Assembly (NCBI RefSeq): GCF_002086125.1
Contig: NZ_MVHG01000002.1
Location: forward strand, 12,702-76,701
Direction: 5' to 3'
Origin: Mycobacterium arosiense ATCC BAA-1401 = DSM 45069
GTDB taxonomy: Bacteria; Actinomycetota; Actinomycetes; Mycobacteriales; Mycobacteriaceae
DNA length: 64,000 nt
The notes beneath the pieces were generated by a model that was not told the origin of the DNA, made no database searches, and saw only the letters and a list, made by a program, of their open reading frames with translations. The translations under genes were made by a program, and so were the position numbers. Below are positions 1-8,830 of the stretch, one piece after another (position 1 is the stretch's first letter; every line of letters starts with the position of its first letter).

Positions 1-845
1 CCGACGTGGCCGACCACGCGGCCGTCGTCGCCGCCGCCGACGAGGCCGAATCCGCCTTCGGCCCCATCGACGTCTGGGTCAACGTCGCGTTCACCTCGGT
101 GTTCGCACCGTTCAGCGAGATCAGCGCCGAGGAGTTCAAACGCGTGACCGAGGTGTCCTACCTCGGGTACGTGCACGGCACCATGGCGGCGCTGGCCAAG
201 ATGCGGCCCCGCAACCGCGGCACCATCGTGCAGGTCGGCTCGGCGCTCAGCCAGCGGTCAATCCCGTTGCAGTCGGCCTATTGCGGCGCCAGGCACGCGG
301 TCAACGGGTTCACCGAATCGGTGCGCTGCGAACTGTTCCACGAGGGCTCGAAGGTGCGGATCACCGTCGTGCAGATGCCGGCCGTCAACACCCCGCAATT
401 CTCCTGGGTGCTGTCCCGGCTACCCCGCCACCCGCAGCCGGTGCCGCCGATCTACCAGCCCGAGGTCGCCGCCCGCGGCGTCCTGTATGCCGCCGATCAT
501 CCGGGGCGAAAGCAATATTGGGTCGGCGACTCCACCATGGTGACGCTGCTGGGGCAGAAGTTCGTCGCGCCACTGCTGGACCGCTACCTCGGCCGCACCG
601 GCTACGACTCCCAGCAGACCGACGAACACGTCGGTCCCGGCCGGCCCCACAACCTGTGGCAGCCGCTGGACTCCGAACCGGGAACCGACCACGGGGCACA
701 CGGCCAGTTCGATGACAAGTCGCATTCGAGCAGCCCGCAACTGTGGGCGTCCCAGCATCCGGCCATCAGCGGTACCGGCGCGCTCGGCGCCGCGGGGCTG
801 GGCGCATGGCTCGCGGCGCGGGCGGGCCGCCGGTGGGCGCGATGA
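1..845 (+). CDS. Short-chain dehydrogenase/reductase, 5' end missing
   Basis: The gene runs in from before the window; about 281 codons are present, ending in TGA at 843-845. The sequence has the central SDR fold: a WVNVA stretch corresponding to the usual NNAG, then the catalytic Ser region (VGSALS) and the catalytic Tyr in YCGAR. In most SDRs the last residue of YxxxK is Lys; here it is Arg, which is unusual. The nucleotide-binding Gly-rich loop lies outside the window. The C-terminal 80 residues are not part of the core fold and end in a short Gly/Ala-rich hydrophobic stretch followed by basic residues, possibly a membrane contact. The enolase-superfamily gene starts inside its stop (ATGA overlap), so the two are probably co-translated and may act on one substrate. 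The substrate cannot be inferred. Confidence 0.85.
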   Translation, partial: DVADHAAVVAAADEAESAFGPIDVWVNVAFTSVFAPFSEISAEEFKRVTEVSYLGYVHGTMAALAKMRPRNRGTIVQVGSALSQRSIPLQSAYCGARHAVNGFTESVRCELFHEGSKVRITVVQMPAVNTPQFSWVLSRLPRHPQPVPPIYQPEVAARGVLYAADHPGRKQYWVGDSTMVTLLGQKFVAPLLDRYLGRTGYDSQQTDEHVGPGRPHNLWQPLDSEPGTDHGAHGQFDDKSHSSSPQLWASQHPAISGTGALGAAGLGAWLAARAGRRWAR

Positions 846-1948
846 CGCCCGAGGCGCGGATCGATGAGGTCACCGCCCAGGCCTATGAAATCCCCACCGA
901 CGCACCGGAAGCCGACGGCACCCTGTCCTGGTCGTCGACCACGCTGGTACTCGCCGAGGTTGCGGCCGGCGGCCAGCGCGGCATCGGCTACACCTACGCC
1001 GACGGCGCGTGCACCAAGTTGATCGGCGGCAAGCTCGCCGGCACGCTCGCCGGCCAGGACGCCATGGACGTCCCGGCCCGATGGCAATCGATGGTCGTGG
1101 CGATGCGCAACAACGGGCGGCCCGGGTTGGCATCGTGCGCGATCTCCGCGCTCGACACCGCGCTGTGGGACCTCAAGGGCAAGCTGCTCGAGCTACCGGT
1201 GTGCCGGCTGCTCGGCATGGCGCACCCCGACGTGCCGATCTACGGCAGCGGCGGCTTCACCACCTACGACGAGCGCACCACCCGCGCCCAACTCGAACGC
1301 TGGGTCGGCGAGTGGAAGATCCCGCGGGTGAAGATCAAGATCGGCGAGTCGTGGGGCTCCGACGTGGGCCGCGACCTCGATCGAATCGCATTGGCCCGCA
1401 AAGTAATTGGCCCCGATACCGAATTGTATGTCGACGCCAACGGGGGCTACCGCCGCAAGCAGGCCGTCCGGGTGGCACACGCCATGGCCGAGCACGATGT
1501 CACCTGGTTCGAAGAACCCGTCTCCTCCGACGACCTGGCCGGATTGCGGGAGGTGCGCGACCAGGTGAGCCCGGACGTCACCGCCGGCGAGTACGGCTAC
1601 GACCTGGCCTACTTCAACCGGATGCTCGCGGCGGGTGCCGTGGACTGCCTGCAGATCGACGTCACCCGCTGCGGCGGCATCACCGACTGGGTGCGCGCCG
1701 CGGCCGTGGCCGCCTCCTACAACGTCGACGTGTCCGGGCACTGCGCTCCCACCCTGCACGCCCACGTCGCCACCACCATTCCCAACCTGCGACACCTGGA
1801 ATACTTCCACGACCACCACCGCATCGAACACATGCTTTTCGCGGGCGCCCTGTCCCCCGAGGGCGGCGTTTTGCGGCCCGATCAGCACCGGCCGGGCTTC
1901 GGGTGCGAGTTCAAACACCAAGACGCGGAGCGGTACCGGGTGGCCTAA
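842..1948 (+). CDS. Enolase-superfamily (mandelate racemase/muconate lactonizing type) enzyme
   Basis: This 368-residue protein has the size and layout of the superfamily: an N-terminal capping domain to about residue 125, then a TIM barrel. The KIKIG motif gives Lys164 and Lys166. Metal ligands are Asp198 (YVDAN), Glu224 (WFEEP) and Glu250 (TAGEYGYD). Asp273 and His300 occupy the positions of the mandelate racemase Asp-His pair. Such enzymes abstract the proton alpha to a carboxylate, and the Lys and Asp-His set points to the mandelate racemase subgroup, usually sugar-acid dehydratases or epimerases. The ATG at 842 lies in the overlap with the preceding dehydrogenase stop. A dehydrogenase plus an acid-sugar dehydratase or racemase could form a two-step catabolic route. 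Specific substrate unknown. Confidence 0.88.
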   Translation: MTPEARIDEVTAQAYEIPTDAPEADGTLSWSSTTLVLAEVAAGGQRGIGYTYADGACTKLIGGKLAGTLAGQDAMDVPARWQSMVVAMRNNGRPGLASCAISALDTALWDLKGKLLELPVCRLLGMAHPDVPIYGSGGFTTYDERTTRAQLERWVGEWKIPRVKIKIGESWGSDVGRDLDRIALARKVIGPDTELYVDANGGYRRKQAVRVAHAMAEHDVTWFEEPVSSDDLAGLREVRDQVSPDVTAGEYGYDLAYFNRMLAAGAVDCLQIDVTRCGGITDWVRAAAVAASYNVDVSGHCAPTLHAHVATTIPNLRHLEYFHDHHRIEHMLFAGALSPEGGVLRPDQHRPGFGCEFKHQDAERYRVA

Positions 1949-2016
1949 GCATGAACCCGCGCAAAAACGGGAACTGCCATGCCAGGTTTTCACAAAGAAG
2001 ATTGGGGAAACGGGCG

Positions 2017-2697
2017 ATGACGGTGAACTCCAACGACGAGACCGTCGAGCGCCGCCAGGCGTTTGACGTCGTTGAGGGTGGCGACCTGAGTGCGGTCGAC
2101 CTGGTGTTGGGCCTCGGCGAGCCGCAGCGCGTCGGCAGGTTCTGGTTCTACATCGACGGCCATCGTTGGGAGTGGTCGGATGCGATCGCGCGGATGCACG
2201 GCTACCAGCCCGGACAGGTCAAGCCCACCACGGAACTGCTGCTGGAACACAAGCATCCAGACGACCGGGAGCGCGCGGCGGCCGTGCTCAGCCGCGTGAT
2301 CAACGGAAAGCCGTTCAGCAGCCGGCACCGCATCATCGACACCGCCGGCCGCACCCGCTGCGTGGTGGTCGCCGGAGATCGGATGGTCGACGGCACCGGT
2401 GCGCTGACCGGCGCGACCGGGTTCTACGTCGACGTCACCGACTCGCTGCACACCGATATCACCAACGTGCTGTCGGCGGTGGCCGACGCCCGCGCGCGCA
2501 TCGAGCAGGCCAAGGGCGTGCTGATCGCCGCGTACGGCGTCTCGGCCGAGCGCGCGTTCGACATTTTGGTGTGGCGTTCCCAGGAGACGAACCTCAAGCT
2601 GCGCGACGTCGCGAGCCGCTTCCTGGATGCCGTGGCCAATAAGGCGTCGGCGGAAACGCAGAGCCAGGTGGACCAGGCGCTGCTGACTCTCGGCTAG
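2017..2697 (+). CDS. PAS-ANTAR antitermination regulator
   Basis: A 226-residue cytosolic protein. Residues about 40-145 resemble a PAS sensor (RFWFYIDGHRWEWSD, HPDDRERA, then a FYVDVTD end). A C-terminal ANTAR RNA-binding domain follows at about 160-212 (ARARIEQAKGVLIAAYGV, then a second helix pair ending LRDVASRFLDAV). ANTAR proteins bind paired hexaloop RNA hairpins and prevent transcription termination, so this is probably a signal-dependent antiterminator. Its ligand and RNA targets are unknown. I chose ATG 2017 because GGGGAAA lies about 7 nt upstream; an in-frame ATG at 1951 would add 22 Lys/Arg-rich residues and lacks a clear ribosome site. No kinase or response regulator is adjacent, so the PAS domain probably senses its signal directly. 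Confidence 0.85.
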   Translation: MTVNSNDETVERRQAFDVVEGGDLSAVDLVLGLGEPQRVGRFWFYIDGHRWEWSDAIARMHGYQPGQVKPTTELLLEHKHPDDRERAAAVLSRVINGKPFSSRHRIIDTAGRTRCVVVAGDRMVDGTGALTGATGFYVDVTDSLHTDITNVLSAVADARARIEQAKGVLIAAYGVSAERAFDILVWRSQETNLKLRDVASRFLDAVANKASAETQSQVDQALLTLG

Positions 2698-2721
2698 CGG
2701 CGGGGCGCTAGGGTCGGCCCG

Positions 2722-4506
2722 GTGGCGCACCTCCTTGGGGCCGAGGCCGTACACCTCGAATATCCGACTCAAGTGGTCTTCGACTCGATCACGCTCGGGG
2801 TCAACGACGGCGCCCGCATCGGCATCGTCGGGCGAAACGGCGACGGCAAATCCAGCCTGCTGCGGCTGCTGACCGGCCGGCAACAGCCCGACGCCGGGCG
2901 GGTGACCCGCCGCAGCGGGTTGCGGGTCGGCGCGCTCAGCCAGGCCGACACCCTGGACCCGGACCGCGGCGTGGGCTACACGCTCGTCGGCGAGGCGGCC
3001 GAACACCAGTGGGCCGGTGACGCGCGGGTCCGCGATGTGGTCGCCGGGCTGGTGTCCGACATCGCTTGGGAGGCAACGGTTTCCACGCTGTCCGGTGGCC
3101 AGCGCCGCCGCGTGCAGCTGGCCCAATTGCTGATCGGCGAATGGGACGTCATCGCGCTCGACGAGCCGACCAACCATCTCGACATCGAAGGCATCACCTG
3201 GCTGGCCGGCCATCTGCGGCAACGCTGGGCGCGCAACGCCGGCGGGCTGCTGCTGGTGACGCACGACCGCTGGTTTCTCGACGAAGTCGCCACCACGACG
3301 TGGGAGGTGCACGACGGGATCGTCGAACCGTTCGACGGCGGTTACGCCGCCTACGTGCTGCAGCGCGTCGAGCGGGACCGGATGGCCGCGGTCGCCGAGG
3401 CCAAGCGGCAGAACCTGATGCGCAAAGAGCTGGCGTGGTTGCGCCGCGGCGCGCCGGCGCGGACCTCCAAACCCAAGTTCCGGATCGAGGCGGCCAATCA
3501 GCTGATCGCCGACGTGCCGCCGCTGCGCAACACCGTCGAACTGGCCAAGTTGGCCACCGCCCGGCTGGGCAAGGACGTCGTCGACCTGCTCGACGTGTCG
3601 GTCTCGCTCGGCGGCCGTCCGGTGCTGCGCGATGTCGAGTGGCGGATCGCCCCCGGCGAGCGCACCGGCATCGTCGGGGCCAACGGCGCCGGCAAGTCGA
3701 CCCTGCTGCGGTTGATCGACGGCACCATCGAGCCGGACGCGGGCCGCGTCAAGCGCGGCAAGACCGTCCGCCTGGCGGTGCTCGACCAGCAGGGCGACGC
3801 GCTGGCCGCGGTGGGCGGCGACCGGATCGCCGATGTGCTGGGCCGCCTACAGGGTGGCTATCAGGTCGACGGTCGCGAGGCCACCCCGGCGCAGCTGCTG
3901 GAGCGGCTCGGCTTCGCCCGCGGCCAGCTGTCGGCGCGGGTCGAGGATCTTTCCGGCGGTGAGCGGCGCCGACTGCAGCTGATGCTCACCCTGCTCTCCG
4001 AGCCCAACGTGTTGCTCCTCGACGAGCCGACCAACGACGTCGACACCGACACCCTGGCCGCGATGGAGGATCTGCTGGACTCGTGGGCCGGCACCCTGAT
4101 CGTCGTCTCGCATGACCGCTACCTGCTGGGGCGGGTCACCGATCAGCAGTACGCGCTGCTCGACGGCCGGCTGCGGCACCTCCCCGGCGGGGTCGACGAG
4201 TATCTGCGGCTCGCCGGCGAACGGACCACCCGGCCGGCCCCGCAATCGTCGCGGCCGTCTCCCCCGCCCGAGGCCCAAGCGATGTCCGGCGCGCAACGCC
4301 GCGCCGCGGAAAAAGAGGTGGCCTCCCTGGATCGCCAGCTCGCGCGGTTGGCGGACCGGATCGCCGACAAGCACGACGAACTGGCCGCGCACGACCAGTC
4401 CGACCATGTCGGCATCACCCGGCTTACCCAGGAGTTGCGCGCGCTCGAGGACGAGGTCGCCGCGACGGAGGGGCGCTGGCTGGAACTATCCGAGCTGCTC
4501 GAGTGA
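2722..4506 (+). CDS. ABC-F family ATPase (ribosome-associated/antibiotic-resistance type)
   Basis: A 594-residue protein with two complete ABC ATPase domains and no membrane segments, the ABC-F arrangement. Domain 1 has Walker A GRNGDGKSS, signature LSGGQRRRVQLA and Walker B VIALDEPTNHLD. Domain 2 has GANGAGKST, LSGGERRRLQL and VLLLDEPTND. A charged linker (about 225-290) separates them, and the C-terminal 80 residues form a predicted coiled coil. ABC-F proteins act on the ribosomal E site, either in translation control or as drug-protection factors. The start is GTG 2722, 24 nt after the preceding stop. From memory, the M. tuberculosis locus at this place is split into Rv1668c and Rv1667c, annotated as macrolide-transport ATP-binding halves; here it is one intact ORF. 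It converges on pks11 with only 5 nt between stops. Confidence 0.85.
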   Translation: MAHLLGAEAVHLEYPTQVVFDSITLGVNDGARIGIVGRNGDGKSSLLRLLTGRQQPDAGRVTRRSGLRVGALSQADTLDPDRGVGYTLVGEAAEHQWAGDARVRDVVAGLVSDIAWEATVSTLSGGQRRRVQLAQLLIGEWDVIALDEPTNHLDIEGITWLAGHLRQRWARNAGGLLLVTHDRWFLDEVATTTWEVHDGIVEPFDGGYAAYVLQRVERDRMAAVAEAKRQNLMRKELAWLRRGAPARTSKPKFRIEAANQLIADVPPLRNTVELAKLATARLGKDVVDLLDVSVSLGGRPVLRDVEWRIAPGERTGIVGANGAGKSTLLRLIDGTIEPDAGRVKRGKTVRLAVLDQQGDALAAVGGDRIADVLGRLQGGYQVDGREATPAQLLERLGFARGQLSARVEDLSGGERRRLQLMLTLLSEPNVLLLDEPTNDVDTDTLAAMEDLLDSWAGTLIVVSHDRYLLGRVTDQQYALLDGRLRHLPGGVDEYLRLAGERTTRPAPQSSRPSPPPEAQAMSGAQRRAAEKEVASLDRQLARLADRIADKHDELAAHDQSDHVGITRLTQELRALEDEVAATEGRWLELSELLE

Positions 4507-4511
4507 CACGC

Positions 4512-5573
4512 TCAGTGCCAGCGCAGCAGCACCAGTTCGGAACCGAAGCCGGGCCCCATCGCGAGCAGCAGGCCGGGACTGGTGCTGGGCGGCGGTTTGG
4601 CGATGGTGTCGCGCAGGATGTGCAGCACCGAGGCCGAGGACAAGTTGGCGACTTCCCCGAGCGAGCGCCAGGTCAGTTCCTGCGCCTCCGGCGGCAGTTC
4701 GAGGCTCTTGGCGATCGCGTCGATCACTTTGGGACCGCCGGGGTGGGTGACCCAGGCGCCGATGTCGTTCTTGGTCAGCCCGTGCGCGGCGAGGAAACTG
4801 CCCACGTCGCCGGGCAGGTAACGGCCGATGACGTTCGGCAATTCCGGCGACATCGCCGGCTGCACGCCGTCCGAGCCGATGTTCCAGCTCATGATGTGCA
4901 GCGATTCGGGGTACAGGCGGCTGCGCGAATCCACGATGTCGGGCCCGGCGGAATCCAGTTGCTGGGCCCGACGGTCGCCGATGGCGACCACGGCGGCGGC
5001 GCCGTCGCCGAACATCGCCGTCCCGACCAACCCCGACACGGTCGGCCGGACCGTCGGAAAGGTGAGCGAACACAGCTCGACCGACAGCAGCGCCGCGACG
5101 CCGTCCGGGGCACCGCGCAGGTAATCGTGCAGCCGGCCCACGCCGGCCGCCCCGGCCGCGCAACCCAGGCCGAACAGCGGCATCCGCCGCACGTCCGGGC
5201 GCAAGTCCAGGCGCCCGACGATCCGCGCGTCGAGCGACGGCACCGCGACGCCGGTCACCGTCGTCGTGGCGATCAAGTCGATTTCTTGCGGTTGCAGCCC
5301 GGCCTCGTCGAGCGCGCCCAGCAGCGCGTCGCAGCCCAACTCCACGGCCTTGTCGACGAAGATCTCGTTGGTGGCACCGAAATCGGTGAGCTCGTGGTAC
5401 CGCTCAAGGGGCAGCACCAAGTGGCGGCTGTTGACCTTGGCGGCGGCGTGCAGGCGCCGGACGATCTGTTCGTGTTCGGCCAGCGCGGGGAATTTGACCA
5501 CCTGGTCGGTGATCTCGCTTTGGCTATAGCGATGCGGCGGCAACGCGCCGAACACACCCGCGATGGCGCTCAT
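4512..5573 (-). CDS. pks11: Type III polyketide synthase Pks11 (chalcone-synthase-like)
   Basis: This 353-residue enzyme has the full catalytic triad of the chalcone synthase family: Cys138 ([11 protein letters not shown]), His277 (VTHPGGPK) and Asn310 (ANLSSASV). Type III synthases take an acyl-CoA or acyl-ACP starter, extend it with malonyl-type units on the Cys and cyclise it, typically to pyrones or resorcinols. M. tuberculosis Pks11 has been linked to methyl-branched alkylpyrones. It is the most downstream gene of the cluster, after pks9 and a 160-bp low-GC gap. It is clearly paralogous to the synthase at 21661-22722 but distinct throughout. The name rests on synteny plus an identical length to the M. 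tuberculosis protein. Confidence 0.9.
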   Translation of the reverse strand: MSAIAGVFGALPPHRYSQSEITDQVVKFPALAEHEQIVRRLHAAAKVNSRHLVLPLERYHELTDFGATNEIFVDKAVELGCDALLGALDEAGLQPQEIDLIATTTVTGVAVPSLDARIVGRLDLRPDVRRMPLFGLGCAAGAAGVGRLHDYLRGAPDGVAALLSVELCSLTFPTVRPTVSGLVGTAMFGDGAAAVVAIGDRRAQQLDSAGPDIVDSRSRLYPESLHIMSWNIGSDGVQPAMSPELPNVIGRYLPGDVGSFLAAHGLTKNDIGAWVTHPGGPKVIDAIAKSLELPPEAQELTWRSLGEVANLSSASVLHILRDTIAKPPPSTSPGLLLAMGPGFGSELVLLRWH

Positions 5574-5733
5574 GCTCTGCTCTCTTGATTGCCGACCAGC
5601 GTAAACACGACTCCCCTTATTGCCGGAAGCTTATGCGGTCCCGTTTGGTCGTGCAAAAGTTTCTCGTATTCAACACATGCACTACTAGGGCGTCTTTGTG
5701 TTCGCGTAATCATATCCGCCAGTGGGAAATTCA
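5574..5733 (-). promoter_or_regulatory. Low-GC gap between pks9 and pks11
   Basis: This 160-bp gap between the pks9 stop and the pks11 start is much richer in A and T than its surroundings, whereas the other genes of the cluster are tightly packed. It could hold an independent promoter for pks11 or an mRNA-processing site. I could not assign convincing -10 and -35 boxes or a terminator hairpin. Confidence 0.3.
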
Positions 5734-8700
5734 TTATTCGGTGTCTTCCTCATCCGCCGAGCTCAGCGCCATCGCAATCAACGCGTCCGGGCTTAAAGAG
5801 TCGATGTCGCGAGCATCGGGAGTTGTGTCCGCGGCGGGCGTTTCCGGTGTGCCCGCGAGCAATAAGAGTTTTTCCAGCAACCCCGTTCTTCGAAGCTCGC
5901 GCACCGGAATCTTGCGCAGCGTCGACCAAACCTTTTCGTCGTCGGATTCGGTGGGCTCGTCATGGAGCAGTTGCCGCCGAAGATGATCGGCCAACGCGGC
6001 CGGCGTCGGATAATCGAAGATCAGCGTTCGCGACAGAGCCAGGCCGGTATGGCTGGTGAGGCGGTTGCGCAGTTCGACCCCGATCATCGAGTCGAACCCG
6101 AGGTCGCCGAACGCGCGGTCGTGGTCGATGGCGTGGCCGCCCGGATGCCCCGACACCGCCGCCGCGTGCTCGCAGACCAGTTCGAGTAGCACGCGGTGTT
6201 GCTCGTCGGGGGCCAACCCGTGTAACCGCTGCGCCAGGTCGGGTGTTCGAGTGGCCGTGGCGGGCGGCGCGGCCCCGGCTCCGCCGGATCCCAACCAAAA
6301 CCGTTGCCGCGCAAAGCCGTACGTGGGCAGCTCGATGCGCCGGGCGTTGAGCCCGGCGAACACGCCGACCCAGTCCGGGTCGAGGCCCCGGGTGAACACC
6401 TGGCCGGCCGCGCCCAGCAGCGATTGCGTTTCGGGGCGGTCCTTGACCATGGTGGGCACCGCCACGGCCCGCGGCGTGCTCAGCGATTGGTCCACCGCCG
6501 AGGTCAGCGCCGCGCCCGGACCCAGCTCCAGGAAGATCTCGGCGCCGGCCGACTCGGCGGCGCGCACCCCCTCGAAGAAGCGCACCGGTTGGCCGATATG
6601 CGCCGCCCAGTACCGCGGCGAGCCGTACCCGGCCCCGGCCGGCCGGCCGGTCAGGTTCGACACCAACCCGATTCGCGGCTCTCTCACCTCGATGTCGGCC
6701 ACCGACGCGGCGAACTCCGCCACCATGGGCTGCATGAGCGACGAATGAAACGCGTGCGACACCGCCAGCCGATGCACGCGCCGGCCCATCCGGGCCAGCC
6801 GGTCCGCCAGCGCCTCCACCGGGGCCTGCGCGCCGGACAACACCACCGCGTGGGGGCCGTTGACCGCCGCGAGGCTCACCCCGTCGGTCAGCAGCCCGGC
6901 CACCTCGGCTTCGCCGGCGCCGACGGCCACCATCACCCCGTCGGCCGGCAGTCGCGCCATCAGCCGGCCCCGCGCCGCCACCATGCGCGACGCATCCGCG
7001 AGCGACAGCACCCCGGCCACACACGCCGCGGCGATCTCACCGACCGAGTGCCCCATCACCACATCCGGTGTCACCCCGAGGGATTCCCACCACGCGGTCA
7101 GCGCGAGGCCCAACACGAACAGGGCCGGCTGGGCAAACTCGGTGCTGCGCATCAACTCCGGGTCGGTGCCCCACATCGCATCGCGCAGCGGCAGCCGGAC
7201 GTGCGCGTCCACCGCCGCGGCGGCCTCGTCGAATGCGCGGGCGAACGCGTCGAACCGGTCGTACAGTTGCCGCCCCATGCCCGGCCACTGCGAGCCCTGA
7301 CCCGGGAACACAAAGACCGTCGCGCCGAACGACCCCGATGGCCTGGCCCGGCCCACCGCGACACCCGGCGGCGATTCCCCCGCGGCGACGGCCGCCAGCC
7401 CGGTTGTCAGCGCCGCACGGTCGCCGCCCACCACGACCGCGCGGTGCTCGAAGAGCGTCCGGGTGCTGACCAGCGACCAGGCCACGTCGAGGGGCCGTAC
7501 GTCGCGGTCGGCCAGGTAGGCCGACAACCGCTGGGCCTGGTTGGCCAGCGCCCGTTCGGAGCGGGCCGACAGCACCCACGGCACAACCTCGTCCGTGGCC
7601 GCGGGCGATTCCGACGCCGGGGTTTCCCCTGGGGCCGGGGGCTGCTCGATGATGACGTGCGCGTTGGTGCCGCCCATGCCGAACGAGGACACCCCCGCCC
7701 GCCGCGGCCGATCCGCGGACGGCCATGGCGTCAGGGCGGTGTTGACTTGCAGCCCAAGGTGATTCAGCTCGACCTCGGGGTCGGCGTGGTTGAGGCTGGG
7801 CGGGATCGCGGCGTGTTCGACGGCCAGGACGGCCTTGAGCAGTCCCGCGATTCCCGCGGCGCTTCCGGCGTGACCGATGTTGGTCTTCACCGATCCCACC
7901 CGCACCGGATCGGCCGCGCGCTCGGCGAAGACCTCGCCCAGCGCCCGCGCTTCGACAGCGTCGCCGACCTTGGTCCCGGTGCCGTGCGCCTCGACGTAGT
8001 CGATGTCGCCGACGTCCAGGGCGGCATCGGCGAGCGCGCGCCGGATCACGTCCGCTTCGCCGCGGGCCGACGGGACGGTCTGGGCGGCTCCGCTGTGCCC
8101 GGCGTTGCCGACGGCACTGCCGCGAATGACGGCGTGGATGCGGTCGCCGTCGTCCAGGGCGGCCGGCAACGGCTTGAGCAGGACCAGTCCCCCGCCCTCG
8201 CCCCGCACGTAGCCGTCGGCTCGACGATCGAATGCGTACGTGCGGCCCGAGACCGATACCGCACCGAATTCCTGTTCCAGCATGGCGATTTCGTCGGACA
8301 GGTTGAGGTGGACACCGCCCGCGACGGCCAGCGCCGACCGCCCGGTGCGCACGCTTTCGCAGCCGAGGTGCACCGCCACCAAAGAGGACGACTGGCCGGA
8401 GTCGACGGTCATGCTGGGCCCACGCAACCCGAAGGCGTACGAGACCCGGTTGGCGATCATCGCCCGGCTGATGCCGGTGAAGGTGTGGTGGTCGGAGTTG
8501 TCGGCGAGGTCGCGCAGCGTCAGTGCCGCGTAATCGTCCGTCATCGCCCCGACGAACACCGAAACCTCTTGTCCCCGTATTGTTTCCGGTACCACGAACG
8601 CGTCTTCGAGTAATTCCCAGGTCAATTCGAGGGCCAGGCGCTGCCGCGGATCCATCGCCGATGCCTCGCGTGGCGACAGGTTGAAGAAGTCCGCGTCGAA

Positions 8701-8829
8701 TTCGCCGGCGTCCGCGCCGAGCTGGGTGGCCTCACGCCCGTCACGGATCAGGCGCCAGAACGCGGGCGGGTCGGGCGCGGCAGGAAACCTGCAGGCCAGC
8801 CCGATGATCGCGACGTCTGTCGGAGGCAA
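5734..8829 (-). CDS. pks9: Type I polyketide synthase Pks9: KSQ-AT-ACP loading module
   Basis: A 1031-residue protein with KS (about 4-425), AT (about 500-815) and ACP (about 875-955; phosphopantetheine Ser914 in LGFDSM), and no reductive domains. At the KS active site the usual Cys is Gln146 (VDSGQSSSLV; codon CAG at 8394-8392), while the two catalytic His motifs remain (EAHGTGT, NIGHAGS). Cys-to-Gln is the hallmark of KSQ domains, which decarboxylate an extender on the ACP to make a starter. The AT has Ser595 (GHSVGE) and HAFH, the malonyl-CoA signature, so the predicted starter is acetyl. There is no N-terminal coiled-coil docking segment, as expected for a first module. The C-terminal tail is acidic and could dock. 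The start is TTG 8829, 1 nt after the pks8 stop, so it is probably translationally coupled. It is about as long as M. tuberculosis Pks9. Confidence 0.92.
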   Translation of the reverse strand: MPPTDVAIIGLACRFPAAPDPPAFWRLIRDGREATQLGADAGEFDADFFNLSPREASAMDPRQRLALELTWELLEDAFVVPETIRGQEVSVFVGAMTDDYAALTLRDLADNSDHHTFTGISRAMIANRVSYAFGLRGPSMTVDSGQSSSLVAVHLGCESVRTGRSALAVAGGVHLNLSDEIAMLEQEFGAVSVSGRTYAFDRRADGYVRGEGGGLVLLKPLPAALDDGDRIHAVIRGSAVGNAGHSGAAQTVPSARGEADVIRRALADAALDVGDIDYVEAHGTGTKVGDAVEARALGEVFAERAADPVRVGSVKTNIGHAGSAAGIAGLLKAVLAVEHAAIPPSLNHADPEVELNHLGLQVNTALTPWPSADRPRRAGVSSFGMGGTNAHVIIEQPPAPGETPASESPAATDEVVPWVLSARSERALANQAQRLSAYLADRDVRPLDVAWSLVSTRTLFEHRAVVVGGDRAALTTGLAAVAAGESPPGVAVGRARPSGSFGATVFVFPGQGSQWPGMGRQLYDRFDAFARAFDEAAAAVDAHVRLPLRDAMWGTDPELMRSTEFAQPALFVLGLALTAWWESLGVTPDVVMGHSVGEIAAACVAGVLSLADASRMVAARGRLMARLPADGVMVAVGAGEAEVAGLLTDGVSLAAVNGPHAVVLSGAQAPVEALADRLARMGRRVHRLAVSHAFHSSLMQPMVAEFAASVADIEVREPRIGLVSNLTGRPAGAGYGSPRYWAAHIGQPVRFFEGVRAAESAGAEIFLELGPGAALTSAVDQSLSTPRAVAVPTMVKDRPETQSLLGAAGQVFTRGLDPDWVGVFAGLNARRIELPTYGFARQRFWLGSGGAGAAPPATATRTPDLAQRLHGLAPDEQHRVLLELVCEHAAAVSGHPGGHAIDHDRAFGDLGFDSMIGVELRNRLTSHTGLALSRTLIFDYPTPAALADHLRRQLLHDEPTESDDEKVWSTLRKIPVRELRRTGLLEKLLLLAGTPETPAADTTPDARDIDSLSPDALIAMALSSADEEDTE

Positions 8830-8830
8830 G

